64,000 nucleotides of DNA, taken from contig NZ_SDQE01000002.1 of assembly GCF_004153455.1 (NCBI RefSeq), positions 62,001 through 126,000 on the forward strand. The letters run 5' to 3'. Below are positions 8,124-16,529 of the stretch, piece after piece. Position 1 is the first letter of the stretch. Each line of letters begins with the position of its first letter. Origin of the DNA: Allopusillimonas ginsengisoli (GTDB taxonomy: Bacteria > Pseudomonadota > Gammaproteobacteria > Burkholderiales > Burkholderiaceae_B). Both the position numbers and the translations under genes were made by a program. A model generated the notes under the pieces. It was not told the origin of the DNA. It saw only the letters and a program-made list of their open reading frames with translations, and ran no database searches.

Positions 8124-8794
8124 GTATTGCCCCTGTGCGCTTCAAGTTGCTTGACCACCTCTTCGACCGATACCACATCGCCGTACTTGATCGCGATATC
8201 GTATAAATTGGCAAAGTGCGGACTTTCGTGTTTGTCCGCAACGCACTGCTCAGGCACGATGACGCGATAGCCGTTGGAGAGCCCATCCACCACCGTCGCT
8301 CTGATACACCCAGAAGTTGAGCCGCCAGTGAGAATAATTGTGTCGCAGCCGTGCCAGGTCATCAAAGAGCGCAGGTTAGTCTCAAAGAAGGCCGAAGCCA
8401 TGCGTTTATTGATAATGATATCGAGCTGCCTGTCGACGTCGAGCCGGCTATCCAGTTCAGAGCGGGCAGAACCGACTTTGATATTTTGAAGTGAGTCGGG
8501 CGTGTTGGTCCGTGTACCCCATAACCCGCAATCCTCGCCAGACTCCATGTACGCAACATAAGTCCAGACGATCGGCAATTGACGCGCCCTGAATAAGCTT
8601 ACGAGTTGATTTACATATTCGATCTGCCGGGGGTCGGACTCATACGCGGTGGCATACTCCCCTACCCTTGTGTACGCATTTTGAAGATCAATATTGATCA
8701 ACATGGGCTTGCGTCCAAAACCAAAACGAGGGCGTGTAGGGTTCGATTTGATGTGTTCGTAGAGCTCGCGAGCAGTCTTGCTGCTGGTTTCCAT
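8120..8794 (-). CDS. isochorismatase-family amidase (maleamate/N-carbamoylsarcosine amidase-like)
   Basis: A 224-residue cysteine hydrolase, first gene of the minus-strand operon. The family catalytic triad is visible as Asp36 (INIDLQNAY), Lys130 (INKRMAS) and Cys163 (GGSTSGCIRA). The length and the N-terminal extension resemble N-carbamoylsarcosine amidase and NicF maleamate amidase rather than isochorismatase itself. Known reaction of those enzymes: hydrolysis of a primary amide to a carboxylate plus ammonia. In this operon it could convert the half-amide made by ring opening into the dicarboxylate used by the LeuCD-type enzyme. Upstream lies a palindromic operator candidate (8824-8845) and the divergent GntR gene. 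Confidence 0.87.
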   Translation of the reverse strand: METSSKTARELYEHIKSNPTRPRFGFGRKPMLINIDLQNAYTRVGEYATAYESDPRQIEYVNQLVSLFRARQLPIVWTYVAYMESGEDCGLWGTRTNTPDSLQNIKVGSARSELDSRLDVDRQLDIIINKRMASAFFETNLRSLMTWHGCDTIILTGGSTSGCIRATVVDGLSNGYRVIVPEQCVADKHESPHFANLYDIAIKYGDVVSVEEVVKQLEAHRGNT

Positions 8795-8823
8795 AACATT
8801 GCCTCTTGAAGTCGCCGTTTATT

Positions 8824-8845
8824 AATGACCTAATGCTAGGTCATT
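8824..8845. promoter_or_regulatory. 9-bp perfect inverted repeat, candidate GntR operator
   Basis: AATGACCTA and TAGGTCATT flank a 4-base centre. The site is 29 bases upstream of the amidase start in the divergent interval shared with the GntR gene. A weaker dyad with arms TAATG and CATTA lies at 8949-8964, nearer the regulator. Both are suited to control of the operon and autoregulation, but binding is inferred from position and symmetry only. Confidence 0.5.
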
Positions 8846-9024
8846 GGGTCTATAAATGATAGCTGGTAGAAACCCTAGAGCCAAGCGAGCAATCTTCAGA
8901 TATGGCATTACGGCCGTATTTAGTCCGCCAGCCACCTCTTTAGCAAGATAATGTCATATCATTAGGCCTGAAATGAAACAGAACGATTGCCAACTTGTAA
9001 AGAGATTGGTATTAAGGTGCCTAT

Positions 9025-9858
9025 ATGAGAAAAAACAAGCGCACGCACGCTACCGGGGCCGAGAGAAAGTTGCTGGACGAAGCGTCGCCGCTTCCTCTGT
9101 ATCATCAGCTGTATCTTCTGTTGCGAGAACAGATCATGACCGGAATGTACCCTCCGGGGCATCTCCTACCCGCCGAAGCCGATCTCATGGCCTTGTTCGG
9201 CGTGAGCCGCGTTACGGTTCAACGCGCGCTTAACACGCTCGCCGCCGAGGGTTTGCTGACCCGCTCGCGCGGACGCGGAACAACCGTGAGCGACAATAGC
9301 GCGGCCTCGCGCGTCGAGAGTCCGATCTCAGCCAGCATCAACGGGCTGCTCATGAGTTTGTCGACGGTAGGCCAGGGCACCACCGTCAGGGTAATAAGCA
9401 TGGAGTATCAGCCGGCCGCACCGTACATTGCTGAGCAATTACAGATAACGCCAGGCACAGTGATTCAGCATGCCGAACGGGTACGGATGCTGCGAGCAAA
9501 GCCATACTCACATTCAATCAGCTACGTACCAAAGGAAATCGGTAAAACGTTCACGCGGAAGGATCTTGAAGCGCACCCATTGATTGATCTCTTGCATCGA
9601 ACGGGGGTCAAGATTGACAGAGTGGAACAAGCTATCACCTGCACGCTTGCTGATGAACGTTCCGCAGATCTTTTGGAAACAAAGGTAGGCAGCCCGGTAT
9701 TGAAGCTGCGCCGGATATTTGTGAGTGACGAAGATCGCCCAGTCAACTACGCGGAGATCCTCTATCCCCCAGAGCGTTTTGAGTATCGCATGACGTGGCG
9801 ACGAGATGCTGCCAACCAAATGCTGCTTGATGATAGCGCCGCTTCTCTTCCTGTCTAG
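9025..9858 (+). CDS. GntR-family regulator, HutC/UTRA type
   Basis: A 277-residue regulator. An N-terminal winged helix (about residues 20-90, including LPAEADLMALFGVSRVTVQ) is followed by a UTRA effector-binding domain, the HutC subfamily layout. The start follows AAGGTG. It diverges from the amidase-led operon at 8794, so it most likely represses that operon and responds to the substrate or an early intermediate. A palindrome at 8824-8845 is the leading operator candidate. The gene stands alone; the next gene is convergent. Confidence 0.92.
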   Translation: MRKNKRTHATGAERKLLDEASPLPLYHQLYLLLREQIMTGMYPPGHLLPAEADLMALFGVSRVTVQRALNTLAAEGLLTRSRGRGTTVSDNSAASRVESPISASINGLLMSLSTVGQGTTVRVISMEYQPAAPYIAEQLQITPGTVIQHAERVRMLRAKPYSHSISYVPKEIGKTFTRKDLEAHPLIDLLHRTGVKIDRVEQAITCTLADERSADLLETKVGSPVLKLRRIFVSDEDRPVNYAEILYPPERFEYRMTWRRDAANQMLLDDSAASLPV

Positions 9859-10017
9859 CAGGCAGTGACACTACCGGAAGGTTATTCGGCAGGCGCTATC
9901 ATCTCAGACAGCGCCGATCAGCTCAGGCGCCAATGGTCTTCTAAGCGTTCAAGGCGCTATCAACCGCCGATGCCTTGATTACCTGCGGGCTGATGCGGCA
10001 TTGTTTCGATACCTATA

Positions 10018-10554
10018 TCAAGCCGTGCTGTCCCCTGGTGTCATGAACTCCGTCAGTACGGTTTGCTGCCTGGCCTCCAGCAACTCCTCCAGCGGGATTT
10101 CTGTGGTGTCTTTCACGTTCTTCAGCGAAATATAAGTAAAGTGCTTGGCGATCCCGATTTCCGCGGCAAACATGCGTTGCGAAATGGAATGCAGATGCAC
10201 GACGTCAACAGCGATCACTCGCAGAAGATAGTCAAAATCGCCGCTGATCAACGAACAGGACAGTACTTCTGGCATCGCGCAAACATACTTCTCAAACAGT
10301 ACGAAATCCTGGGCAAAATGCTTTTCCAGTGTGATTTCCATGAACACATGCACATGCTGAATCAGCCGATCCGCATTGAGCACCGCCCTGTACTGGTTGA
10401 TCAGCTTGGCCTTCTCCAGCTTACGAACCCGCTCCAGGCAAGGGCTGGAGGAAAGCCCCACTTTCTCCGCCAGCGCGGCGTTCGTGATGCGGGCATCCTT
10501 CTGCATGAGCAGCAAAATCTTAAGGTCAATGCGGTCCAGCTTGATGTTCAGCAC
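10018..10554 (-). CDS. Lrp/AsnC-family transcriptional regulator
   Basis: A 178-residue protein with an N-terminal helix-turn-helix (LDRIDLKILLLMQKDARI, then SSSPCLERVRKLE) and a C-terminal RAM ligand-binding domain containing LISGDFDYLLRV. I choose the GTG at 10554 because AAGGAG precedes it by 8 bases; a TTG at 10575 would lengthen it. It is the last gene of the long minus-strand operon, 44 bases after the M20 hydrolase. Lrp-type regulators usually sense amino acids, which supports an amino-acid-like substrate for the operon. Confidence 0.88.
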   Translation of the reverse strand: MLNIKLDRIDLKILLLMQKDARITNAALAEKVGLSSSPCLERVRKLEKAKLINQYRAVLNADRLIQHVHVFMEITLEKHFAQDFVLFEKYVCAMPEVLSCSLISGDFDYLLRVIAVDVVHLHSISQRMFAAEIGIAKHFTYISLKNVKDTTEIPLEELLEARQQTVLTEFMTPGDSTA

Positions 10555-10598
10555 TACGGTGTCTCCTTCGTCCAATTCCGCTTTGTCAGAACGCTAAT

Positions 10599-11843
10599 TT
10601 ACTGTGGTCGGCAGGCCCTTTCCAGCACACTGTGCAACAACACATTAAGGCCGGGCCTCAGTTGTTCCGCCGTGGCATCTTCTTTCTCGTTATGGGAATA
10701 GCCCAAATCGCAAGGCGTAAAGATCATGGCCGTGGGCGCGACCAATGCGACCTGATAAGCATCGTGCCCCGCCTGACTTTTTATTTCCATGGCGCTGTAC
10801 CCGAGCTGCTCGGTGTTCCTGCGCACCACCTCGATAACATCTGGATCAAAACTATCCAGACCATACTGAAGTTGCTTGACAACCCGTATGCATACTTGCG
10901 CCCGCTGCTCGGCATGCCGTATGGCTTGCATCAGTTCGGCCAGCATCTGCTCAGCGCCTTCGGTGCTTGGGTGGCGCAAGTCTACCATCAGCTCGGCATG
11001 CTCAGAGATGATGCCCTGCTTGTTCGGGCTGGCCACAATCCGCGACGTTGTCGTTTTGGCATCGTCGTCGTGATATTTCCAGCCGATTTCATTGAGTGCC
11101 GTAATCACATAGGCGGCGCCCACTATGGCATTGTGGCGCTTATCCATAGGCGTGGGGCCTACATGCGCCGTTTCGCCAACAATCTCCAGGACAAGACTGC
11201 GCACCGCATAACCTCCGGTCACAACACCTACCTGCTTTTTCTCGGCATCCAGAACAGGGCCCTGCTCAATATGCAACTCCAAATAGGTATCCAGCTCCCG
11301 GCTAGGCAAAGGCGCATCACCGTTATAGCCTACGGATTGCAATGCCTGCTCAAAACTGGTGCCTTCGTCATCGCGAGCCTGCAGAATAAAGTCCAGATCC
11401 CAGTTACCGCAGAATGCGGCGGAACCACCCATGGTAGGTACAAAACGGGCGCCCTCTTCGTTGCTCCACACAATCACTTCAACAGGCCGCAGAGTAGTCA
11501 TCCCGTTGTCGTTCAGCGTGCGAATCACTTCTAGCCCACCCAGCACGCCAAGAATGCCATCGTAACGACCGCCGTTCACCTGGGTGTCCAGATGGCTTCC
11601 CATGGCGACGGGATTCAGATCGGGATGAGTGCCCGCTCGACGGGCAAATATGTTTCCGACCCGATCAATGGTGATCTCGCAACCAGCCTCCCTACACCAT
11701 TGCACGAAAACATCGCGCATGGCTTTGTCTTCTGGCGTAAAAGCCAGCCGCTTCACTCCCGTGCCTCGATTGGCGCCGATGCCATTTGATACTTCCAGCG
11801 TGCTCCAGAAGCGCGCTTCGTTTACTCGCAGATTTTCTGACAT
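10599..11843 (-). CDS. M20-family Zn hydrolase, carbamoylase/hydantoinase type
   Basis: A 414-residue member of the M20 amidase/hydantoinase/carbamoylase group (N-carbamoyl-L-amino-acid hydrolase, ureidoglycolate hydrolase, beta-ureidopropionase relatives). Metal-site motifs are MGSHLDTQVNGGRYDG, NEEGARF and ELHIEQGP, in the expected order, with a dimerisation lid domain in the middle (VGPTPMDKRHNA). Expected reaction: hydrolysis of an N-carbamoyl or N-acyl amino compound. It follows the class III PLP enzyme by 25 bases and precedes the Lrp regulator. The ribosome-binding site is weak. It may free an amine from an acylated import substrate. Confidence 0.88.
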   Translation of the reverse strand: MSENLRVNEARFWSTLEVSNGIGANRGTGVKRLAFTPEDKAMRDVFVQWCREAGCEITIDRVGNIFARRAGTHPDLNPVAMGSHLDTQVNGGRYDGILGVLGGLEVIRTLNDNGMTTLRPVEVIVWSNEEGARFVPTMGGSAAFCGNWDLDFILQARDDEGTSFEQALQSVGYNGDAPLPSRELDTYLELHIEQGPVLDAEKKQVGVVTGGYAVRSLVLEIVGETAHVGPTPMDKRHNAIVGAAYVITALNEIGWKYHDDDAKTTTSRIVASPNKQGIISEHAELMVDLRHPSTEGAEQMLAELMQAIRHAEQRAQVCIRVVKQLQYGLDSFDPDVIEVVRRNTEQLGYSAMEIKSQAGHDAYQVALVAPTAMIFTPCDLGYSHNEKEDATAEQLRPGLNVLLHSVLERACRPQ

Positions 11844-11868
11844 TTTGTTCTTTAAGGGCTAATCAAGA

Positions 11869-13140
11869 TTAATCGAGTTCACCAAGCGTTTCATCCAGGG
11901 CTTGAATGAATTGATGCGCGTTGTTCACGGAAAATGGAAGCGGCGGCCGTATTTTCAGGACATTGCCCAGCGGGCCGGCGCCACTGATCAGTACGCCCTT
12001 TTGACGCATACGATTCACGACATGCGCCGTCTGCGCCGCGGCCGGCGCTCGATCCTGCCTGTTCGTGACCAGTTCCACACCGACAAACAAGCCCGCGCCG
12101 CGCACATCGCCAATCAAAGCATGCCGGTCCGCCAGCTCCCATAGTGCAGTGTTCATCACTTCTCCGACTTCTCGGGCATGCTGAACCAATCCCTCTTCCT
12201 GAATCACACGCAGCACCGCTAGACCTACGGCCGATGACACCGGGTTGCCACCAAAGGTGTTGAAATAGCGACACGTTCGCCCAAAGGTTTCCAATAGATG
12301 CGGCTTGGCCACGACGCCTGCCATGGGATGTCCATTACCCATAGGCTTACCCAAGGTAACGATATCCGGCAGCAATTCGTGGCGCTGAAAGCCCCACATC
12401 TGCCCTCCGGTCCGTCCGAAACCGGCCTGCACCTCGTCCGCTATGAACAGCCCGCCCGCAGCGCGCACACAGTCGACGCCCTGGCGCAATGCCTCACTCA
12501 CATCCGACAACACGCCATCGCTGGATAGAATGGTATCGACCAGGATGGCGGCAGGCTTGAGGCCGCGCGCGGCGAGGCGTTCAATCGCTTGCTTAACCTG
12601 TGCAACAAACAACGCTGTCGTGTCGACCCCATGACGATAAGGGTTGGGTGCAATGACCAGTTCAACGCCATCGGGTTGGCGATACGCAGCCCCGAGAGAC
12701 GGGGACAAGTCCGCCGTGGCCATGGTCACGCCATGGTAGGCGTGACGCGTCACGATTACGCCGGTCGCACCGGTCGCGTTGCGGGCCAAACGCAGTGCGA
12801 GGTCATTGGACTCACTACCGGTACAGGTGAACATCACCTGGCCCAGTTCTGCGGGAAAAGTATCCAGCAGCGCCTCTGCGTAGTCCAGCACGGTTTCGTG
12901 CAGGTAACGGGTATGCGTGTTTAGCACCGCAGCCTGCCGGGCCATTGCCTGGACCACCGCCGGGTGGCAATGGCCAACGACGGGCACGTTGTTGTAGGCA
13001 TCCAGATAAGCGTTTCCTTGCGCGTCGTACAGCGTCACGCCTTCGCCGCGCACCAGATGCACCGGCTCATCATAGAACAGACGATACGCCGGCCCCAGCA
13101 GGCGATCACGGCGCTGCATCAAGGTCTCTTCACTTCCCAT
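11869..13140 (-). CDS. class III PLP enzyme (aminotransferase or phospho-lyase)
   Basis: A 423-residue class III aminotransferase-fold protein. The PLP lysine is in VTLGKPMGNG, and TCTGSESNDLALRLAR is the cofactor phosphate region. The start at 13140 follows CAGGAG by 6 bases and overlaps the kinase gene by 22 bases. In several bacteria and in animals such enzymes next to or fused with an APH-type kinase are not transaminases but phospho-lyases that eliminate phosphate and ammonia from O-phosphoethanolamine or 5-phosphohydroxylysine, giving an aldehyde. The coupled kinase and nearby aldehyde dehydrogenase make a phospho-lyase role attractive here, though transaminase activity is not excluded. 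Confidence 0.87.
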   Translation of the reverse strand: MGSEETLMQRRDRLLGPAYRLFYDEPVHLVRGEGVTLYDAQGNAYLDAYNNVPVVGHCHPAVVQAMARQAAVLNTHTRYLHETVLDYAEALLDTFPAELGQVMFTCTGSESNDLALRLARNATGATGVIVTRHAYHGVTMATADLSPSLGAAYRQPDGVELVIAPNPYRHGVDTTALFVAQVKQAIERLAARGLKPAAILVDTILSSDGVLSDVSEALRQGVDCVRAAGGLFIADEVQAGFGRTGGQMWGFQRHELLPDIVTLGKPMGNGHPMAGVVAKPHLLETFGRTCRYFNTFGGNPVSSAVGLAVLRVIQEEGLVQHAREVGEVMNTALWELADRHALIGDVRGAGLFVGVELVTNRQDRAPAAAQTAHVVNRMRQKGVLISGAGPLGNVLKIRPPLPFSVNNAHQFIQALDETLGELD

Positions 13141-14210
13141 TGCGGGCTCCTGGTAGTCACTGCGTAGCATTCAGTGCGTAGATAATGTTGTAGATCACTG
13201 AGCGAACACGCGTCCAGGCAGCGCAGGCCAGCCCATGCCGCCTCGTTGTTGCGCAAGATATAGGCCTTGTTTTCCGGATAGCGCGCTGCACGCCAGCCGG
13301 TAATGGCCACGTTCATCACGTAGCGTGTAGCAATCAGATCAACCAGCAGGCTGATCTCAGTCCACTCAAGTCGGCTGACAGACTGATAGCCCTGCAGCAT
13401 ATCCACCACTGGGGCCAACGGATTGCCTTCGGTGGACAGCAAGTACGAAGCAGTAATAGCCACATCGTTGATCAGCGCAGTGCGCACCATGTCGCCGAAA
13501 TCCAGAATGCCTGCCACGCGATCCCTGTTCTCAGGATCCACCAATAAGTTGTGGGGGTTAAGGTCGTTATGTACCACTTGCGTGCGAAGCAGCGGCAGTA
13601 CCGGCATTACATTGGCGTCGAAGCGGCGCAAGAACCGCTCGGCCAGAGCGCGATTGTTTTCATCGGGAATATGCACCAGCAGTTGGCGCAAATGACTTGC
13701 ATTTTCGATATCCCACAGAATCTCATGGCTCGCGGCCCGATGCTGAAAATCACGCAGGGCCAGCGACAGGCGGGCTGACAGTTGCCCAATGTTGAAACGC
13801 TGCTGCCGGCTCTTGGGCGCCTTGTACAAAGGCTCCCCTTCCAGATAGGAAAGCATTCTCACCACCGCCTGCTGACTGCCGACAGGAATGAGAAAATTGT
13901 GCTGCCCGTCCATCGTTCTGATCACGCGCGGCACAGGCAAGCCGGGGTCCACCTGCGCCACATGATTCAATGCCGCCGTCTGAAACGTGGCGACCTCATG
14001 GCACTCGGCTGTATTGGCAATCTTTAATACAAATAATTGTCCATCAGCCGTTCGCATGCGAAAGTTCTGGTCGCGCTCACTGGTCAATTGCGTCGCTTGC
14101 GCTTGCATACCATAGTGACGCTGCACCAACGCCACCGCCTGCCCGACGCTGAAGTCTGGCGGCGAGGTCTTTAACGGCTCGATAATGCCGGATAGCATCG
14201 TATCAGTCAC
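13119..14210 (-). CDS. APH/choline-kinase-fold phosphotransferase
   Basis: A 363-residue aminoglycoside-phosphotransferase-fold kinase. The catalytic loop is VVHNDLNPHNLL and the metal-binding motif is ILDFGD. The start is GTG at 14210, 6 bases after GGGGAG. The 3' end overlaps the class III PLP gene, so the two are translationally coupled. This arrangement mirrors hydroxylysine kinase (AGPHD1-type) with its phospho-lyase, and ethanolamine kinase/phospho-lyase pairs. A hydroxyl-bearing amine is therefore the likely phosphate acceptor; antibiotic modification is much less likely in this context. Confidence 0.85.
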   Translation of the reverse strand: MTDTMLSGIIEPLKTSPPDFSVGQAVALVQRHYGMQAQATQLTSERDQNFRMRTADGQLFVLKIANTAECHEVATFQTAALNHVAQVDPGLPVPRVIRTMDGQHNFLIPVGSQQAVVRMLSYLEGEPLYKAPKSRQQRFNIGQLSARLSLALRDFQHRAASHEILWDIENASHLRQLLVHIPDENNRALAERFLRRFDANVMPVLPLLRTQVVHNDLNPHNLLVDPENRDRVAGILDFGDMVRTALINDVAITASYLLSTEGNPLAPVVDMLQGYQSVSRLEWTEISLLVDLIATRYVMNVAITGWRAARYPENKAYILRNNEAAWAGLRCLDACSLSDLQHYLRTECYAVTTRSPQWEVKRP

Positions 14211-14243
14211 AAGTTGCTCCCCGAAATATGTGGCTGGTCACCG

Positions 14244-14978
14244 CTACACATGCTGTCCGCCATTGATATGTATCTCTGCCCCATTGACGTAAAGCGCATT
14301 GGGAGAGCACAGAAAAAGAATCACAGCGGCCACCTCTTCCGGCGTACCCAACCGCATCAACGGCACGCTGTTCTTGATGATATCTACCGTGCCTTCCGAC
14401 AAAATCGCCGTATCGATTTCCCCTGGAGAAATCGCGTTAACGCGAATGCCGTGCGGCCCGAATTCATGCGCCATCTCGCGCGTCAGGCCCAGCAGCGCCG
14501 CTTTCGATGTCGCATAGGCAGAGCCTGCAAACGGATGCACGCGTCCTCCTGCGATAGATGTCACGTTGATAATCGTTCCCGCCCCCTCCTTCAACTGGGG
14601 GAACAAGCCCCGAGCCATCAAGGCAGCGCCAAACAGGTTCACATTAAAGACGCTCAGCCAAGTCTGATAATCGCTGCCGAGCACGCCAATGCGACCGCCT
14701 CCGGGCTTCTTCGGGGAAATGCCTGCGTTATTGACCAACGCATGCACTTTGCCGTCCGGTATCCGGCGGCGAAGCTCATCCAGGCCGCGCTCCATATCAT
14801 CGACGCTGCCCAGGTCAAGCTGCAAATGGTTCTCGGGTCCTGCGCTCCAGGGGCAGTCGTCGGTGAACGCCTGGCGCGACAAGGTAATCACACGCCAACC
14901 CGCAGCACTGAACCGCTTTACCGTGGCATGGCCTATACCCCGGCTGGCGCCGGTAAGCACCAAGGTTTTCTGTTCCAT
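14244..14978 (-). CDS. short-chain dehydrogenase/reductase
   Basis: A 244-residue classical SDR. The cofactor motif is TGASRGIG, NNAG is present, and the catalytic YxxxK lies in YATSKAA with a preceding serine (NVTSIAGG). It should be a soluble NAD(P)-dependent oxidoreductase acting on an alcohol or ketone. It lies 22 bases after the aldehyde dehydrogenase gene and 33 bases before the kinase gene. The substrate is not deducible; oxidation of a hydroxyl group in the imported compound would fit. Confidence 0.9.
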   Translation of the reverse strand: MEQKTLVLTGASRGIGHATVKRFSAAGWRVITLSRQAFTDDCPWSAGPENHLQLDLGSVDDMERGLDELRRRIPDGKVHALVNNAGISPKKPGGGRIGVLGSDYQTWLSVFNVNLFGAALMARGLFPQLKEGAGTIINVTSIAGGRVHPFAGSAYATSKAALLGLTREMAHEFGPHGIRVNAISPGEIDTAILSEGTVDIIKNSVPLMRLGTPEEVAAVILFLCSPNALYVNGAEIHINGGQHV

Positions 14979-15000
14979 AGCCCTTCTCTAACAGATAGGA

Positions 15001-16506
15001 TTAATTTGAGGCGTCGAGATTGAACCAGCTGGTTTTCAGGTCGGTGTATTTGTCCAGGGCGTGCAACGATTTGTCGCGACCCGAGCCCGACTGCTTAACG
15101 CCGCCAAAGGGGACGGTGATATCGCTGTCAAAGAAACAGTTGACCCAAACCAGGCCCGCGCGCAGCTTGCGAGACACGCGATGGGCGCGCCCCAGGTTAG
15201 CCGTCCACAGCCCTGCGCCGAGTCCATAGATGGAATCATTGGCGCAGGCAATGACTTCTTCCTCGGTATTGAATCGCCGGGCGGACAATACCGGGCCGAA
15301 GATCTCTTCGTTGACGATAGACAACTGGTCGCTTGGGCAGTCGAAGATGGTAGGTTCGATGTAGTACCCACCCGTCTCGGCGCGTACTCGCTGGCCGCCC
15401 AGCCGCAAGGTGGCCCCTTCATTTTTCCCGCTCTCTATGTAGCTCAGCACCTTGTTCATCTGGCGCTCATCCACAATGGCCCCCATCACCGTGTTCGGAT
15501 CCAGCGGGTCGCCCGGTCGAATGTTCTGAACGCACCGACTGACACGTTTCATGAAATCATCGTAAATGCCTTCCTGGACGTACAGCCGTGAGCCGGCAAT
15601 GCAGACTTCGCCCTGATTCGAGGTAATTCCCACCGCAGCTGCCATGGCAGCCTTGTCAAGGTCGGGACAGTCGTCGAACACGATGTGCGGAGACTTTCCG
15701 CCACACTCCAGCCAGACACGCTTGAGATTTGACTGACCGGAATATTCCATGAACCGTTTTCCCGTGGCCGTAGACCCGGTAAACGTCAGGCAATCCACAT
15801 CGTTATGCAGGCCCAATGCCTGGCCCGCAACCGGCCCCGTGCCAGGCACCACGTTGAACACCCCTGCGGGTATGCCCGCCTCGTCCATCAAAGAACTTAG
15901 CTTAAGCAGCGACAGTGGTGTCAACTCGGAAGGTTTGACCACGACGCAATTGCCCGATACCAGCGCGGGCGCTATCTTCCAGGATGCCATCAGCAACGGG
16001 TAATTCCACGGCACCACCGCTGCGATCACGCCCAGCGGTTCGCGAGTCACGGTCGCCAGCGCATTAGATCCAGTGGGTGCAATTTCGTCATAGATCTTGT
16101 CGATGGCTTCGCCATACCACGCATAGGTTTTGATGGCTTCAGGCAAATCAAACATCAGACTTTCGGTAATCGGTTTGCCGACGTTCAAGGTTTCCAAGAG
16201 CGCAAATTCTTCAATGTCGCGCTGGATCAGGGCAGACAATGCCAGCAGGCGCTGACCCCGCTCACGCGGATGCAGTCCAGACCAGACCCCGGATTCATAA
16301 GCGCGGCGCGCTGCGGCAACCGCCAGGTCAACATCTGCCTGCTGGCAATCAGCCACTTGCGCCAGCGTGGCCCCTGTGGATGGATCAATCACCGCCAACA
16401 CACCGCCGTCTTGCGCGGGCACAAACTTGCCGTCGATATAGGCTTTATCTTGCAAGGACAGTTGGGTAGCCTTGTTTTTCCAGTAAGAAGTATCGTGCAG
16501 AGTCAT
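15001..16506 (-). CDS. NAD(P)-dependent aldehyde dehydrogenase (PuuC-like)
   Basis: A 501-residue aldehyde dehydrogenase. The general-base glutamate is in WLECGGKSP and the catalytic cysteine in NQGEVCIAGSR; FTGSTATGK is the cofactor loop. The overall layout resembles gamma-glutamyl-gamma-aminobutyraldehyde and 4-guanidinobutyraldehyde dehydrogenases. The ATG at 16506 is preferred because AAGGA lies 6 bases upstream; another ATG is at 16512. It follows the histone-deacetylase-like gene by 23 bases. It could oxidise aldehydes made by the ThDP decarboxylase or by the PLP phospho-lyase in the same operon. Confidence 0.93.
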   Translation of the reverse strand: MTLHDTSYWKNKATQLSLQDKAYIDGKFVPAQDGGVLAVIDPSTGATLAQVADCQQADVDLAVAAARRAYESGVWSGLHPRERGQRLLALSALIQRDIEEFALLETLNVGKPITESLMFDLPEAIKTYAWYGEAIDKIYDEIAPTGSNALATVTREPLGVIAAVVPWNYPLLMASWKIAPALVSGNCVVVKPSELTPLSLLKLSSLMDEAGIPAGVFNVVPGTGPVAGQALGLHNDVDCLTFTGSTATGKRFMEYSGQSNLKRVWLECGGKSPHIVFDDCPDLDKAAMAAAVGITSNQGEVCIAGSRLYVQEGIYDDFMKRVSRCVQNIRPGDPLDPNTVMGAIVDERQMNKVLSYIESGKNEGATLRLGGQRVRAETGGYYIEPTIFDCPSDQLSIVNEEIFGPVLSARRFNTEEEVIACANDSIYGLGAGLWTANLGRAHRVSRKLRAGLVWVNCFFDSDITVPFGGVKQSGSGRDKSLHALDKYTDLKTSWFNLDASN

Positions 16507-16529
16507 AGTCATTCCTTAAAGTCAGAGCA

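Noticed and set aside
9859-10017. Repeated GGCGCTATC-like words downstream of the GntR gene
   Set aside because: Short, imperfect and without a T-tract; not enough for a repeat element or terminator call.
10632-11534. A 300-codon plus-strand open frame
   Set aside because: It is the antisense shadow of the M20 hydrolase, whose motifs are clear on the minus strand.
13119-14210. Aminoglycoside phosphotransferase resistance gene
   Set aside because: Overlap with a class III PLP gene and position within a catabolic operon point to an amino alcohol kinase instead.
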